The notes beneath the pieces were generated by a model, which saw only the letters and a program-made list of their open reading frames with translations, had not been told where the DNA came from and searched no databases. Shown here piece by piece: positions 6,022 through 15,831 of a stretch of 64,000 bases of DNA. Position numbers and translations under genes: made by a program. Origin of the DNA: Rheinheimera oceanensis (lineage in GTDB: Bacteria; Pseudomonadota; Gammaproteobacteria; Enterobacterales; Alteromonadaceae). Every line of letters begins with the position of its first letter. The stretch's first letter is position 1. The stretch spans positions 1-64,000 of the forward strand of contig NZ_JAGPNM010000003.1 in assembly GCF_018831085.1 (NCBI RefSeq), given 5' to 3'.

Positions 6022-7824
6022 TTAGCTTTGTTGTTTTTGTTGTAACTGCCACATCCGGGCGTATTCGCCGTTGGCGGCCAGCAGTTCGTTGTGGCTGCCT
6101 TGCTCTGCCAGCTTGCCGTGTTTTAATACAATAATATTATCCGCATCAGTAATGGTAGATAACCGGTGTGCTATTACCACACTGGTATGGTTACGTGCTA
6201 CTTCGCGCATGGCTTGTAATATGGCTTGCTCGGATGTTGAATCCAGCGCGGAAGTGGCTTCATCAAACACCAGAATCGGCGATTTCTTTAAAATAGCCCG
6301 CGCTATGGCTATACGCTGCTTCTCGCCACCTGATACTTTTAGCCCGCGTTCGCCTACCTGGGTAGCATCGCCGTGCGGCAGGCTGTTAATAAAGCCGCGC
6401 AGGTGCGCCAGGTCTATTGCTTGTTCAACCTCCTGCTCGCTGGCATCAGGGCGGCCGTAGCGGATATTGTCACGTATGCTGCTGTTAAACAGCACAGTGT
6501 CTTGCGGCACTATGGCAATAGCACGGCGCAGGCTGTCCAGCGTAACGGTGCTGATATCCTGGCCATCAATGCTGATCCTGCCGCCTGTGATACTGTAAAA
6601 GCGGTATAGCAGTCGGGCGATAGTACTTTTACCGGCGCCACTGGCACCGACAATGGCAACCTTGCTGCCGGGCGGTACCGTAAAACTTAACTGCTGCAAA
6701 ATAGGCCGCCCGCTCTGGTAGGCAAAATCGACCTGCTGAAAATGGATTTCACCGTTAGCAAGTTGTAGGGTTGTGGCATTTGCTGCATCGGTAATATCGG
6801 CTTTGCGCTTGAGTAAACCGAGCATATTTTCTAAATCTGTTAACGCCCGGCGGATTTCGCGGTAAACAAAACCCAAAAAGTTAAGCGGTAAAAACAGTTG
6901 GATCATATAGGCATTAACCATAACCAGGTCGCCAAGCGTAAGTTTTTGGCTGACAACTTCGTCTGCTGCCAGCCACATTAATGCAGTAATCGCGGCGGCA
7001 ATAATCAGTGCCTGGCCCGAGTTTAATGCCAGCAGGCTTAAGCGGTTTTTTAAGCGGGCTTGCTCCCACTTTGCCAGAAAGCTGTCGTAGGTTTGTGCCT
7101 CGTAGTGCTCGTTATTAAAATACTTTACCGTTTCATAATTCAGCAGGCTGTCAACGGCGCGGCTGTTAGTGGTGTTATCGGCCTGGTTGGCTTCGCGGGT
7201 GTATTTGTTGCGCCATTCGGTAATAACCACAGTAAAAAAGATATATACCGTAACCGCCAGCACGGTAACAACCGAGTAAAACGGCGAGAACAGCGTAGCG
7301 AAGATCAGTGCTACGGCCAGAATTTCAAATAAAGTTGGCGCGATATTAAACATTAAAAAGCGCATTAAAAAACTCAGGCCGTTGGTACCGCGCTCTATAT
7401 CACGGCTGATACCACCGGTTTGCCGGTCAAGGTGAAACGCCAGCTCTAAACTATGCAGATGCTGAAATACCCGCAGCCCCAGCTTACGCATGGCATGCTC
7501 GGTTACCCGGCCAAACAGGGCGTCACGTACTTCACCAAAAAACACACTGGCAAAGCGCAGGCCACCGTACAGCAATAACATAGCCACAGGCACCACCAGC
7601 AAATTGTGCCGGCCCTGATCCAGCGCATCAACGATATATTTTAATGCCAGCGGCATTAACAGTGTGGCGGCTTTAGCTGCAACTAACGCCAGCAACGCCA
7701 GCAATACGCGGTATTTAAATTGCCACAGATAAGGCCATAACATGGCCAGTGTCTGTTTCAGGCTGGTTGCTTCAGGTCTTTTGGCGGGTTCAGGTTGTTT
7801 AGCTGCAGAGCGCATACCGCGCAT
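6022..7824 (-). CDS. Atm1-type ABC exporter (half-transporter with fused ATPase)
   Basis: A 600-residue ABCB-family exporter of the Atm1/HMT1 class. Family members export glutathione-linked or metal-complexed compounds across the inner membrane as homodimers. Six membrane helices span residues 38-320. N-Y-E-T-V-K-Y-F (229-236) is a hallmark of the Atm1 glutathione-binding region. The nucleotide-binding domain has Walker A GASGAGKST (393-401), Q-loop Gln441, signature SGGEK (498-502), Walker B ILVFDE (516-521), D-loop SALD and switch His553, all intact. AAGGA lies six bases before the ATG at 7824. Convergent with aqpZ. The exact substrate cannot be read from sequence. Confidence 0.9.
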   Translation of the reverse strand: MRGMRSAAKQPEPAKRPEATSLKQTLAMLWPYLWQFKYRVLLALLALVAAKAATLLMPLALKYIVDALDQGRHNLLVVPVAMLLLYGGLRFASVFFGEVRDALFGRVTEHAMRKLGLRVFQHLHSLELAFHLDRQTGGISRDIERGTNGLSFLMRFLMFNIAPTLFEILAVALIFATLFSPFYSVVTVLAVTVYIFFTVVITEWRNKYTREANQADNTTNSRAVDSLLNYETVKYFNNEHYEAQTYDSFLAKWEQARLKNRLSLLALNSGQALIIAAAITALMWLAADEVVSQKLTLGDLVMVNAYMIQLFLPLNFLGFVYREIRRALTDLENMLGLLKRKADITDAANATTLQLANGEIHFQQVDFAYQSGRPILQQLSFTVPPGSKVAIVGASGAGKSTIARLLYRFYSITGGRISIDGQDISTVTLDSLRRAIAIVPQDTVLFNSSIRDNIRYGRPDASEQEVEQAIDLAHLRGFINSLPHGDATQVGERGLKVSGGEKQRIAIARAILKKSPILVFDEATSALDSTSEQAILQAMREVARNHTSVVIAHRLSTITDADNIIVLKHGKLAEQGSHNELLAANGEYARMWQLQQKQQS

Positions 7825-7859
7825 GGTGGTTCCTTGTTCTGTTACTCTGGCTTAAAGCG

Positions 7860-8141
7860 TCAGGCGTAAGTGCAAAGGTACGCGGTATCTACGGCTACCT
7901 GCAACTGAAACTTACTGTCTGCCGGTACTGAAAAGTGCTGGCCCCGGCTAAAGGTTTGCCAGCCGCTTGCTCCGGGCAATAAAACGGTCAGTGCACCGCT
8001 TATTACTGTCATGACTTCATGCTGGCTGGTACCAAACTCATATTCACCCGGCGCCATAACGCCTACCGTTGCCGGTAACTGCTCGCCTTTAAAGGCTATA
8101 GAGGCAACTTTGCCATCAAAATACTGATTCACTTTAAACAT
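7860..8141 (-). CDS. ppnP: pyrimidine/purine nucleoside phosphorylase PpnP
   Basis: A 93-residue single-domain cupin, full length for PpnP (YaiE, DUF1255). It phosphorolyses nucleosides such as uridine, adenosine and guanosine to the base and ribose 1-phosphate. Diagnostic runs are [11 protein letters not shown] near residues 26-36, E-M-T-V-I-S-G-A-L (not fully identical here: [10 protein letters not shown], 42-51) and a C-terminal Y-L-C-T-Y. The start at 8141 gives the typical family N-terminus. It lies 35 bases upstream of the exporter gene on the same strand and could share its transcript. Confidence 0.9.
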   Translation of the reverse strand: MFKVNQYFDGKVASIAFKGEQLPATVGVMAPGEYEFGTSQHEVMTVISGALTVLLPGASGWQTFSRGQHFSVPADSKFQLQVAVDTAYLCTYA

Positions 8142-8394
8142 ATCGGGCTCCGTTATTGGTAGTTTGACACAGTAAACCTGATCCTGAAGCCAGATGGAAG
8201 TACCGCTTTAAAATTAGATGGCTTTACGTCTATTTAATTTACATACTGAAGCAAAACAGCCGGTTAGCAAGGTGTAAATTTTGCTGACGGTTAGATGTAA
8301 GAAAATAAGCGAAATTCAATAGATAAAGTTAATGAATCTGCCATAAAAGCGCTTTATATTCAGATGTCCTTAATAACATCTCAAGGGAGAACAC

Positions 8395-10971
8395 ATGAAA
8401 ATCAGGACGCTATCAGCAACTATCGCCATGTTACTGGCACCGGCTGTGAATGCCGAGTTATTTATTTCTGAATATGTAGAAGGCACCGGTAATAATAAAG
8501 CACTTGAGCTTTACAACCCTACCGACAATGACATTGTACTGTCAGGTTATACAATACAGGTATTTGCCAATGGTGCCGCAACAGCAACCAATACCACTAC
8601 GCTTAACGGTACTGTGCCGGCAGGTGGCACTTTTGTATATGCGCACACCAGTGCGGTAGCTGAGCTAAGAGCCCTGGCAAATCAGGTATCAGGTAATGCG
8701 TCCTGGAATGGCAATGATGCCATAACCTTACGTAAAGATGGTGTTGTTATTGATTCATTCGGGCAGGTTGGTTTTAACCCCGGTACTGCATGGGGCAGTG
8801 GCGATACGGCGACCATTGACCGGACGTTACGTCGTAAAGCAGTAATGTATGACACCAATCAGTTCGACGTTTTTGAACCTGCGGATGAATGGAACGGATT
8901 TCCGGTTAACGATTTTTCTGATCTCGGTTTATTTAATGGTGAAGGTGGCGGGCCAGATCCTGAGCCGGAACCCGAGCCGGTTTTAAGCTGTGGTGAGCCG
9001 GCAACACCGATTTCATCTATTCAGGGTAGTGGCATGGCAAGCCCGCTGGTTGGGCAGATTGTGCAGGTAGAAGCTGTAGTCACTCAAACTTTACCGGGGC
9101 TGCAGGGCTATACCATTCAAGCCGTTGGGGCAGAGCAGGATAATGATCCGGCAACATCTGAAGGGCTGTTTGTTTATGTAAATACCAGCAATCCTGGTGT
9201 TAATGTTGGCCAGCGTGTGCGTTTGCAGGGTACTGTGAACGAGTATTTTACCCAGACCCAACTTAGCAGCATTACAGCAACGCTTGATTGTGGCAGCAGT
9301 GCGTTACCACAGCCGGTTGAGATGACTCTGCCTGTACTGAATTTAAGTGAGCTGGAAGCGGTAGAAGGCATGCTGGTGCGGTTTAGCCAGCCATTAACGG
9401 TAAATGATACATACACCCTGGGCCGCTATGGTGAATTAACGCTGGCAAATGGCCGCCGCTATACGCCAACTCAGGTTGTAGCGCCGGGGGCTGACGCTAT
9501 TGCGCTGGCAGCACAGCATGCGCTGAATAAAATTGTACTTGATGATGCCAGCACAGTACAAAACCCGGCCGTAGTACCATATCCTACAGGCGGTTTATCA
9601 GCGGCTAACCCTGTTCGCAGCGGTGATACCGTGATCAATTTAACCGGTACCATGCATTACTCTTTTAATGAGTACCGCATTATGCCAACGACAAGTGTTA
9701 ATTTTGTGCATAGCAACCCCAGAACTGCTGCGCCGGAACTCTCTGACGATGGTAATGTTAAAGTGGCCAGTTTCAATGTGCTGAATTACTTTAACGGTAA
9801 TGGTACCGGTGGTGGTTTCCCAACCGCACGTGGTGCTAATACGGCTGCAGAGTTTGAACGCCAGCGGGCCAAGATCCTGTCTGCTATGGTTGCGATGGAT
9901 GTCAGCGTGATTGGCCTGATGGAAATTGAAAACGATGGCTACAGCGACACCTCTGCTATTGCTGATCTGGTGCAGGGTTTACGTGCGGCATCAGGTAACA
10001 GCAACTGGCAATATATCAGTGCAGCCGGCCCGGTTGGCACGGATGAAATAGCGGTTGGGTTAATCTACCGTGCTGATCAGGTACAACCGGCCGGTGAGCT
10101 GTTGATCCTTAATTCAGCAAACTCAGCTAAAGACGGCCAGGGCACAGCGTTGTTTAACGACAGCAGTAACCGGCCTATGATGGCACAGCGTTTTAGTTTG
10201 ACAGAAAACAACGCTGAATTTGCCGTGATGGTTAATCACTTAAAATCTAAAGGTTCTGCTTGCGGTGCTGCAGATCCGGATACCGGCGACGGCCAGGGTA
10301 ACTGCAACCTGACTCGTACCCGCGCAGCTCAGGCAATTGGTATTTTTGCAGCAGAGCATTTTGCCGATATTCCGGCAGTGGTAATGGGCGATTTAAACGC
10401 TTATGCCAAAGAAGACCCTATTACTGCACTGGCGCAAGCCGGCTATATCAACGTGTTTGACGCCTTGGGTAAATCGGGGCACGGCTATGTATTCTCTGGT
10501 TTATCGGGGTCATTGGATCATGCCTTGCTAAATGATATGGCATTGCAGTACCTGGCCGATGCCACTAAGTGGAATATTAACGCCGACGAGCCAATAGCGC
10601 TGGATTATAACGTTGAGTTTAAGTCACCCCAGCAGCAGCTCGATTTTTATGCGCCTGATGCATACCGCTCGTCAGATCATGATCCGGTAATTGTATCGTT
10701 TAACCTGGCAGGTGCTTTACCACCACTGGACGCCAGCCTGGAGCTGGTGCGTACGGTGCGCGCCCGTTTTGGAATGAGCCTGGTGCAGCTGGACTGGAGC
10801 GGTGAGGCAACAGGGCTAACCTTGTATCGCGACAATGAGGCCGTGCGTGACTTGACGGCACCGGGGCGTATTAACGACAACTTCCGTTCTGAAGCGCCAA
10901 CGGTAACATACAAAATTTGTCAGCAGGCAACAGCCAGTTGTTCAGCCGATTTAGTGGTGAACTTTAACTAA
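8395..10971 (+). CDS. secreted ExeM/NucH-type endonuclease
   Basis: An 858-residue secreted nuclease. A signal peptide ends at VNA (residue 20). A lamin-tail-like beta domain follows (21-175), then an acidic Pro-Glu linker (187-195), an OB-fold region (about 200-300) and an endonuclease/exonuclease/phosphatase domain (455-772). Catalytic landmarks of that fold are L-M-E-I-E-N (508-513), N-H-L-K-S-K-G (614-620), G-D-L-N-A (665-669) and the final S-D-H-D-P-V (760-765). The ExeM group degrades extracellular DNA for nutrient use or biofilm release. The last 80 residues form an Fn3-like domain with cysteines where some relatives carry a GlyGly-CTERM sorting tail, so it is probably fully released. 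Good ribosome-binding site AAGGGAG before the ATG. Confidence 0.9.
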   Translation: MKIRTLSATIAMLLAPAVNAELFISEYVEGTGNNKALELYNPTDNDIVLSGYTIQVFANGAATATNTTTLNGTVPAGGTFVYAHTSAVAELRALANQVSGNASWNGNDAITLRKDGVVIDSFGQVGFNPGTAWGSGDTATIDRTLRRKAVMYDTNQFDVFEPADEWNGFPVNDFSDLGLFNGEGGGPDPEPEPEPVLSCGEPATPISSIQGSGMASPLVGQIVQVEAVVTQTLPGLQGYTIQAVGAEQDNDPATSEGLFVYVNTSNPGVNVGQRVRLQGTVNEYFTQTQLSSITATLDCGSSALPQPVEMTLPVLNLSELEAVEGMLVRFSQPLTVNDTYTLGRYGELTLANGRRYTPTQVVAPGADAIALAAQHALNKIVLDDASTVQNPAVVPYPTGGLSAANPVRSGDTVINLTGTMHYSFNEYRIMPTTSVNFVHSNPRTAAPELSDDGNVKVASFNVLNYFNGNGTGGGFPTARGANTAAEFERQRAKILSAMVAMDVSVIGLMEIENDGYSDTSAIADLVQGLRAASGNSNWQYISAAGPVGTDEIAVGLIYRADQVQPAGELLILNSANSAKDGQGTALFNDSSNRPMMAQRFSLTENNAEFAVMVNHLKSKGSACGAADPDTGDGQGNCNLTRTRAAQAIGIFAAEHFADIPAVVMGDLNAYAKEDPITALAQAGYINVFDALGKSGHGYVFSGLSGSLDHALLNDMALQYLADATKWNINADEPIALDYNVEFKSPQQQLDFYAPDAYRSSDHDPVIVSFNLAGALPPLDASLELVRTVRARFGMSLVQLDWSGEATGLTLYRDNEAVRDLTAPGRINDNFRSEAPTVTYKICQQATASCSADLVVNFN

Positions 10972-10987
10972 GATTATTGTTGCAAAT

Positions 10988-11020
10988 AAAAACGCCGGTG
11001 TGAAAACCGGCGTTTTTTTA
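10988..11020. terminator. bidirectional rho-independent terminator
   Basis: AAAACGCCGGT, loop GTGAA, AACCGGCGTTTTTTT: a strong GC stem flanked by A and T tracts on both sides. It sits between the ends of the convergent exeM-like gene and fadE and can serve both. Confidence 0.9.
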
Positions 11021-11036
11021 TCAGTTAAAAAATGAT

Positions 11037-13505
11037 TTATGCCGCCTGATCTTTTTCTACTGCACCGGCACCTTGCTGACGCAGGGTTTTATCTGCCGCC
11101 AGGTATTCCGGGTCAAAATCATCAACATTAATGGCAAATAAACGGCCACGCTCAGCCACCCGTAACTGCTCGGCTTCGGCTTCGCTAATGGCTTTTAGCT
11201 GTAAACCTAACTCAGCAACCTCATTCAGGCGGTAGAACGGCAGGCGTTTACCGGCAGCATGGGCAACCTTGTCAAACACCGGTTCAGCGGCCAGAACATC
11301 CAGTAATGCCTGCTCCAGTAAACCTAACTGGTTTAACGGTTCGTTTTTCAGGTACAAATGGTGGCCCAGGCGTGAGCGCGTTTCGCCAGGTGTTTGCATA
11401 ACGCGGGCAACTTTGTGTTCAGTAACATCTGACGCTTTACGTAAGGTACGACCCCACGGAAATACCACCCGTTTTAACACCACACCCACTGCACGGTTCG
11501 GGAAATTATCAAACAGCTCGTTTAAGGCTAGTTGCGCTTTGGCAAGGTTGTCTTCACAAGCCCACTGTACTAGCGGCAAATCGTCAATTTTACGGCCTTC
11601 GTCGTTGTAGCGCTTTAACACTGCTGATGTCAGGTACAGCATACTTAAAATGTCACCCAGGCGGGCCGAAATACGCTCGCGGCGTTTTAAATCACCGCCT
11701 AAGGTACCCATGGCAACATCCGACATCAGCGCTAATGCTGCACTAAAGCGGTTCATTTGCTTATAGTATTTTGCTGTTGCATCGCCATAAGGTGCGCTGC
11801 TAAAAGCACCACCTGTTAATGATAACCAGAAGGTACGGAAGAAATTACTGATAGCAAAGCCTATATGGCCAAACAGTGCTTTATCAAAGGCAGTGATTGC
11901 CGCACCTTGATCGTCTAACTGGGCAGCTTGCAATTCGGCCAGCACATAAGGATGACAACGGATAGCACCCTGACCGTAGATAATCATATTGCGGGTTAAA
12001 ATATTGGCGCCTTCAACCGTAATGGCTACCGGTGCGCCCTGATAACCGCGCGCAAGGTAGTTATTCGGGCCCATACAAATGCCCTTACCACCGTGAATAT
12101 CCATTGCATCGATAATGGCCTGGCGCATCCGTTCGGTCATATGATATTTGGTAATAGCTGAAATAACTGATGGTTTCTCGCCCAGGTCAATTGAGCCAAC
12201 AGACATAGTGGTAGATGCATCCGCCATATAGGCATAGCCGCCAATACGTGCCATGGCTTCTTCCACGCCTTCCATTTTTCCAATTGGCAATTTGAACTGA
12301 CGACGAATACGGGCATAAGCACCGGTTGCCATAGCAACAGCTTTAATGCCGCCGGTACTGTTAGATGGTAGCGTAATAGCACGGCCAACAGACAAGCACT
12401 CTACCAGCATACGCCAGCCCTGGCCTGCCATTTTCGCGCCACCGATAATGTAATCCAGTGGTACAAAAATATCTTTACCCTGGGTAGGACCATTTTGAAA
12501 CGGTACATTTAACGGAAAGTGACGGCGGCCAATTTTTACGCCCGGCGTACTAACAGGAATAAGTGCGCAGGTAATGCCCAGCTCTTCTTTATCTCCCAGC
12601 AGTTTATCCGGGTCATACAATTTAAACGCCAGGCCCAGCACAGTAGCGATAGGTGCCAGGGTAATATAGCGTTTATCCCAGGTCAGGCGCATACCAATGA
12701 CTTCTTCGCCTTCCCACTGGCCTTTACAAATTATGCCGGTATCGGGAATAGCACCGGCGTCTGAACCTGCTTCAGGGCTGGTCAGCGCAAAACAGGGTAC
12801 TTCCAGGCCTTTTGCCAGGCGTGGTAAGTAATGTTTTTTCTGCTCGTCAGTACCATAGTGTTGCAGCAGTTCTCCCGGGCCTAATGAATTAGGTACACCG
12901 ACGATACTGGATAACACCATGCTCTTGCTGGTGAGCTTTTGCAGCACACAAGATTGCGCGTAAGCAGAGAATTCCAGGCCACCATATTCTTTTTTGATGA
13001 TCATGGCGAAGAAACCTTTGTCTTTTAAATACTGGTAGACTTCAGGTGTTAAGTCGGCACGTTCGTGTGTGGTGTGCCAGTCATCCATTATCGCCAGCAC
13101 TTCTTCTACCGGGCCATCAAGGAATGCCTGCTCTTCGGCACTTAAGCGTGGCACCGGAAAATTATGCATTTTGTGCCAGTCCGGGTTACCACGGAATAAG
13201 TCAGCTTCCCACCAGGTAGTGCCTGCATCAATGGCTTCTTTTTCTGTGCTGGACATTTCCGGCATAATTTTGCGGTACACTTTAAGCAGCGGTTTAGTCA
13301 GGTATTGCTGGCGTACTGCGGCAATATTCAGCGGCAGCGCAAACAGTAAAAATACTATCCAGCTTATTGCACCAACCACATCTAATGCCGTGCCAACTGC
13401 CAGTATTACCGCAATAACAGCGGTAAACATTGTTAAGCTGGCGCGGTTGTACGCCAGTATGCCAATTGCGGCGATAATTACTGCAGAAAAAACTAACCCT
13501 TCCAT
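11037..13505 (-). CDS. fadE: acyl-CoA dehydrogenase FadE
   Basis: An 822-residue long-form FAD-dependent acyl-CoA dehydrogenase, first step of fatty-acid beta-oxidation; length is close to the 814-residue E. coli enzyme. Two N-terminal hydrophobic helices (about 1-20 and 25-62) precede the acyl-CoA dehydrogenase N, middle and C domains, as in FadE. Readable motifs include [13 protein letters not shown] near residue 240 (flavin/substrate region) and D-I-H-G-G-K-G-I-C near 475. GGGAG lies seven bases before the ATG at 13505, and a FadR-like operator sits just upstream. Single gene, convergent with the exeM-like gene. Confidence 0.95.
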   Translation of the reverse strand: MEGLVFSAVIIAAIGILAYNRASLTMFTAVIAVILAVGTALDVVGAISWIVFLLFALPLNIAAVRQQYLTKPLLKVYRKIMPEMSSTEKEAIDAGTTWWEADLFRGNPDWHKMHNFPVPRLSAEEQAFLDGPVEEVLAIMDDWHTTHERADLTPEVYQYLKDKGFFAMIIKKEYGGLEFSAYAQSCVLQKLTSKSMVLSSIVGVPNSLGPGELLQHYGTDEQKKHYLPRLAKGLEVPCFALTSPEAGSDAGAIPDTGIICKGQWEGEEVIGMRLTWDKRYITLAPIATVLGLAFKLYDPDKLLGDKEELGITCALIPVSTPGVKIGRRHFPLNVPFQNGPTQGKDIFVPLDYIIGGAKMAGQGWRMLVECLSVGRAITLPSNSTGGIKAVAMATGAYARIRRQFKLPIGKMEGVEEAMARIGGYAYMADASTTMSVGSIDLGEKPSVISAITKYHMTERMRQAIIDAMDIHGGKGICMGPNNYLARGYQGAPVAITVEGANILTRNMIIYGQGAIRCHPYVLAELQAAQLDDQGAAITAFDKALFGHIGFAISNFFRTFWLSLTGGAFSSAPYGDATAKYYKQMNRFSAALALMSDVAMGTLGGDLKRRERISARLGDILSMLYLTSAVLKRYNDEGRKIDDLPLVQWACEDNLAKAQLALNELFDNFPNRAVGVVLKRVVFPWGRTLRKASDVTEHKVARVMQTPGETRSRLGHHLYLKNEPLNQLGLLEQALLDVLAAEPVFDKVAHAAGKRLPFYRLNEVAELGLQLKAISEAEAEQLRVAERGRLFAINVDDFDPEYLAADKTLRQQGAGAVEKDQAA

Positions 13506-13521
13506 TTTTTTCTCCCAATGA

Positions 13522-13536
13522 GAGGTCTGACCACTA
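13522..13536 (-). promoter_or_regulatory. FadR-like operator upstream of fadE
   Basis: GAGGTCTGACCACTA contains the full GGTCTGACCA core of the enterobacterial/vibrio FadR operator (consensus core TGGTCNGACCA). It lies 17 to 31 bases upstream of the fadE start codon, where repressor binding would block transcription or translation of the operon. Only the core matches; the outer positions are weak. Confidence 0.45.
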
Positions 13537-13693
13537 TATGGTTAAGAGTAAAACGCTTTAACTAAAGTTGCAAGCCTAAAAGCGGCTGTTGCATAAAGTC
13601 ATTGTCAACTTCAGCTACAACTCTTACGCTATTACGTTTAAGCATAGCCTTTTGGCTTGGTTTCGCTGCTGCACTTTTCAGCTAAGGACGTGT

Positions 13694-14461
13694 ATGTGTG
13701 AATTACTGGGTATGTCGGCTAATGTGCCAACTGATATTTGCTTTAGCTTTAAAGGTTTAAAAGAGCGGGGCGGGCGTACCGGCCCGCATAAAGATGGCTG
13801 GGGCGTAGCCTTTTATGAAAATAAAGGCGTCTGTACTTTTAAAGATGCTCTGCCAAGTTATCAGTCAGAAATTGCCCGGCTGGTATCGGATTATCCGATC
13901 AAGAGTAAGGCGGTTATTGCGCATGTACGTCAGGCAAACCGTGGCCGGGTAGCGCTGGAAAATACCCATCCGTTTACGCGTGAGTTATGGGGCCGCTATT
14001 GGACTTACGCCCACAATGGCCAGCTAAGCGGTTATCAGCAATTGCCTGTAGCACGCTTTGTGCCGGTGGGAACCACCGACAGCGAACGGGCGTTTTGTTA
14101 CTTACTCAGCGAACTGGACAAAAAGTATCCGCAGAAACCGCCAGGCCGTAAAGCGGCATTTAAGTTTATTCAGCGCAAATGTAAAGAGCTGCAAAAGCTG
14201 GGCGTATTTAATATGCTACTGACCGATGGTGAGTACTTATTAACCTATTGCACCACCAAACTGCACTGGATCACCCGGCGCGCACCTTTTGGCATTGCCC
14301 GGTTGTCGGATGTTGATGTAGATATTGATTTTAGCCGTGAAACCACACCGGATGATGTAGTAACGATTATTGCCACTGAACCGTTAACCAATAATGAGCA
14401 GTGGCATAAGATGGCTGCCGGAGAAAGCCAGCTGTTCCGCTATGGCGAACCGCTGGCCTGA
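13694..14461 (+). CDS. yafJ: class II glutamine amidotransferase, YafJ family
   Basis: A 255-residue Ntn-hydrolase of the YafJ/EgtC-like class II amidotransferase group. It begins M-C-E-L-L-G-M, so Cys2 becomes the N-terminal nucleophile after methionine removal. Further landmarks are H-K-D-G-W-G-V-A (34-41), A-H-V-R-Q-A-N-R-G near residue 75, the N-T-H-P-F segment and H-N-G-Q-L. The frame is open 35 codons further upstream, but AAGGA at 13684-13688 and the need for Cys at position 2 fix the ATG at 13694. The donor is glutamine; the acceptor substrate is unknown. It overlaps the end of the convergent DUF3108 gene by 22 bases. Confidence 0.9.
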   Translation: MCELLGMSANVPTDICFSFKGLKERGGRTGPHKDGWGVAFYENKGVCTFKDALPSYQSEIARLVSDYPIKSKAVIAHVRQANRGRVALENTHPFTRELWGRYWTYAHNGQLSGYQQLPVARFVPVGTTDSERAFCYLLSELDKKYPQKPPGRKAAFKFIQRKCKELQKLGVFNMLLTDGEYLLTYCTTKLHWITRRAPFGIARLSDVDVDIDFSRETTPDDVVTIIATEPLTNNEQWHKMAAGESQLFRYGEPLA

Positions 14462-15198
14462 GCAGCGCTCGTCAGGTCAAGTTTGTGCAATTGCACGTCA
14501 AACTGTTCAACATTGTCTTCACCACGCCATAAACGCACCAGCATGTAATCAAGCTCTGGTGCTACCCAGGCGTAAATCTGTTTATCGCTGTTTTCTTCAA
14601 TGCGGGCGATACGTAAGGTTTTAATATTACCGTAAGGCAACGGCAGCATTTCTTCAGCCACCACTTTATAGTGATAAGGCTTGCTGTCACCGTGGCGGTT
14701 TAATACGTTGTAAGTAAATTCAGTTTTACCGGCACGTAAGTCCAGTACTAACTGTAGCTGATAGCTTATCTGATCCAGCCAGTCGTTCTGCCACTCAGTG
14801 GCTTTAGGTTTACGTGCTTTGCCCTCGCTTAGTACTTTGGCAACAGGATCGAGGTTTAGCTCATAGTAGCGGTTTGGTCCGGTGCCGGAGCGTGTCATAA
14901 CATAACGCAGTGGCTGAATAGCTCCATCGGTTACGGTAAAGTCAGATATTTCCTGGCGTTTATCAGAGAATATCATCCAGCTGATATTACTGCTGTAGCC
15001 CAGCTGATAGCCTTGTGCTGTGGTTTTTAAATAGCGGTTAGCTTCACCATGTTTTTTGCCCGCCCGATATACAATGTAATCGGCGTTAAAACTGCTTAAC
15101 GGTACGGTTTCAGCACTAACTGCGCTGCAAAAGAGTGTTGCTATTACAACAAAAGGCGCCCATAAGCGCCAGTTAGTCTTCGTCTTCATCATTGGCAT
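14440..15198 (-). CDS. DUF3108 periplasmic/outer-membrane protein
   Basis: A 252-residue protein with a signal peptide ending near A-V-S-A (residues 26-29) and a beta-rich body typical of DUF3108, whose role is not established. Landmarks are F-N-A-D-Y-I-V-Y-R-A-G-K near residue 37 and the C-terminal Y-A-W-V-A-P-E-L-D-Y-M-L-V-R. Three closely spaced Met codons make the exact start uncertain within a few residues. The start region overlaps the end of purN by 26 bases, so it is translationally coupled to the purine genes, an association seen in other gammaproteobacteria. Its 3' end overlaps convergent yafJ. Confidence 0.8.
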   Translation of the reverse strand: MPMMKTKTNWRLWAPFVVIATLFCSAVSAETVPLSSFNADYIVYRAGKKHGEANRYLKTTAQGYQLGYSSNISWMIFSDKRQEISDFTVTDGAIQPLRYVMTRSGTGPNRYYELNLDPVAKVLSEGKARKPKATEWQNDWLDQISYQLQLVLDLRAGKTEFTYNVLNRHGDSKPYHYKVVAEEMLPLPYGNIKTLRIARIEENSDKQIYAWVAPELDYMLVRLWRGEDNVEQFDVQLHKLDLTSAAQASGSP

Positions 15199-15823
15199 AA
15201 CCGTTGGCTGCTAATACATTGCCATCTAACCATGCCTGATCTGCATGCTGTTGTAAACGGTTTTGGCAAAACCAGCGCACCACCAGCGGATAAATACGGT
15301 GTTCCTGTTCATGTACCCGCTCTGCGAGGCTTTGAGCATCATCATCGGCAAATACCGGCACTTTAGCCTGTAAAATAACCGGGCCGCCATCAAGCTGTTC
15401 GGTAACAAAATGTACGCTGCAACCATGCTCGCTATCACCGGCATCAATAGCACGCTGATGTGTTGCCAGCCCCTGATATTTAGGTAATAGCGAAGGGTGG
15501 ATGTTAAGCAGCCGGCCGCTGAAATGTTGCACAAAAGCCGGCGTAAGAATACGCATAAAGCCGGCTAATATCACTAAATCAGGTTTATGCTGGTCTATCG
15601 CATCAGTCAGGGCCAGATCGTATTTGTCGCGGCTGGCATAACTTTTGTGGCTAAGTACCTGCGTGCTGATGCCGGCTTCATTCGCCCGCACCAGCCCGTA
15701 GGCATTAGCTTTATTTGATATCACTGCACTGACTTTACCAGGGATAAAACCACTGCTGCAGGCGTCAATAATGGCCTGCAGGTTTGACCCGCTGCCGGAA
15801 ATCAGTACTACGATAGATTTCAT
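15173..15823 (-). CDS. purN: phosphoribosylglycinamide formyltransferase PurN
   Basis: A 216-residue folate-dependent GAR transformylase; it transfers a formyl group from 10-formyl-THF in the third step of purine synthesis. It starts M-K-S-I-V-V-L-I-S-G-S-G-S-N-L-Q, the phosphate-binding loop. The catalytic Asn and His lie in L-N-I-H-P-S-L-L-P, followed by H-G-C-S-V-H-F-V and the Asp of L-D-G-G-P-V-I. All are intact. It lies eight bases after purM on the same strand, the conserved purMN order, and runs into the DUF3108 gene. Confidence 0.95.
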   Translation of the reverse strand: MKSIVVLISGSGSNLQAIIDACSSGFIPGKVSAVISNKANAYGLVRANEAGISTQVLSHKSYASRDKYDLALTDAIDQHKPDLVILAGFMRILTPAFVQHFSGRLLNIHPSLLPKYQGLATHQRAIDAGDSEHGCSVHFVTEQLDGGPVILQAKVPVFADDDAQSLAERVHEQEHRIYPLVVRWFCQNRLQQHADQAWLDGNVLAANGYANDEDED

Positions 15824-15831
15824 CGGTTGCC

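Noticed and set aside
11269..13521. Several open frames antisense to fadE
   Set aside because: They are shadows of a strongly biased coding sequence and carry no start signals or recognisable domains.
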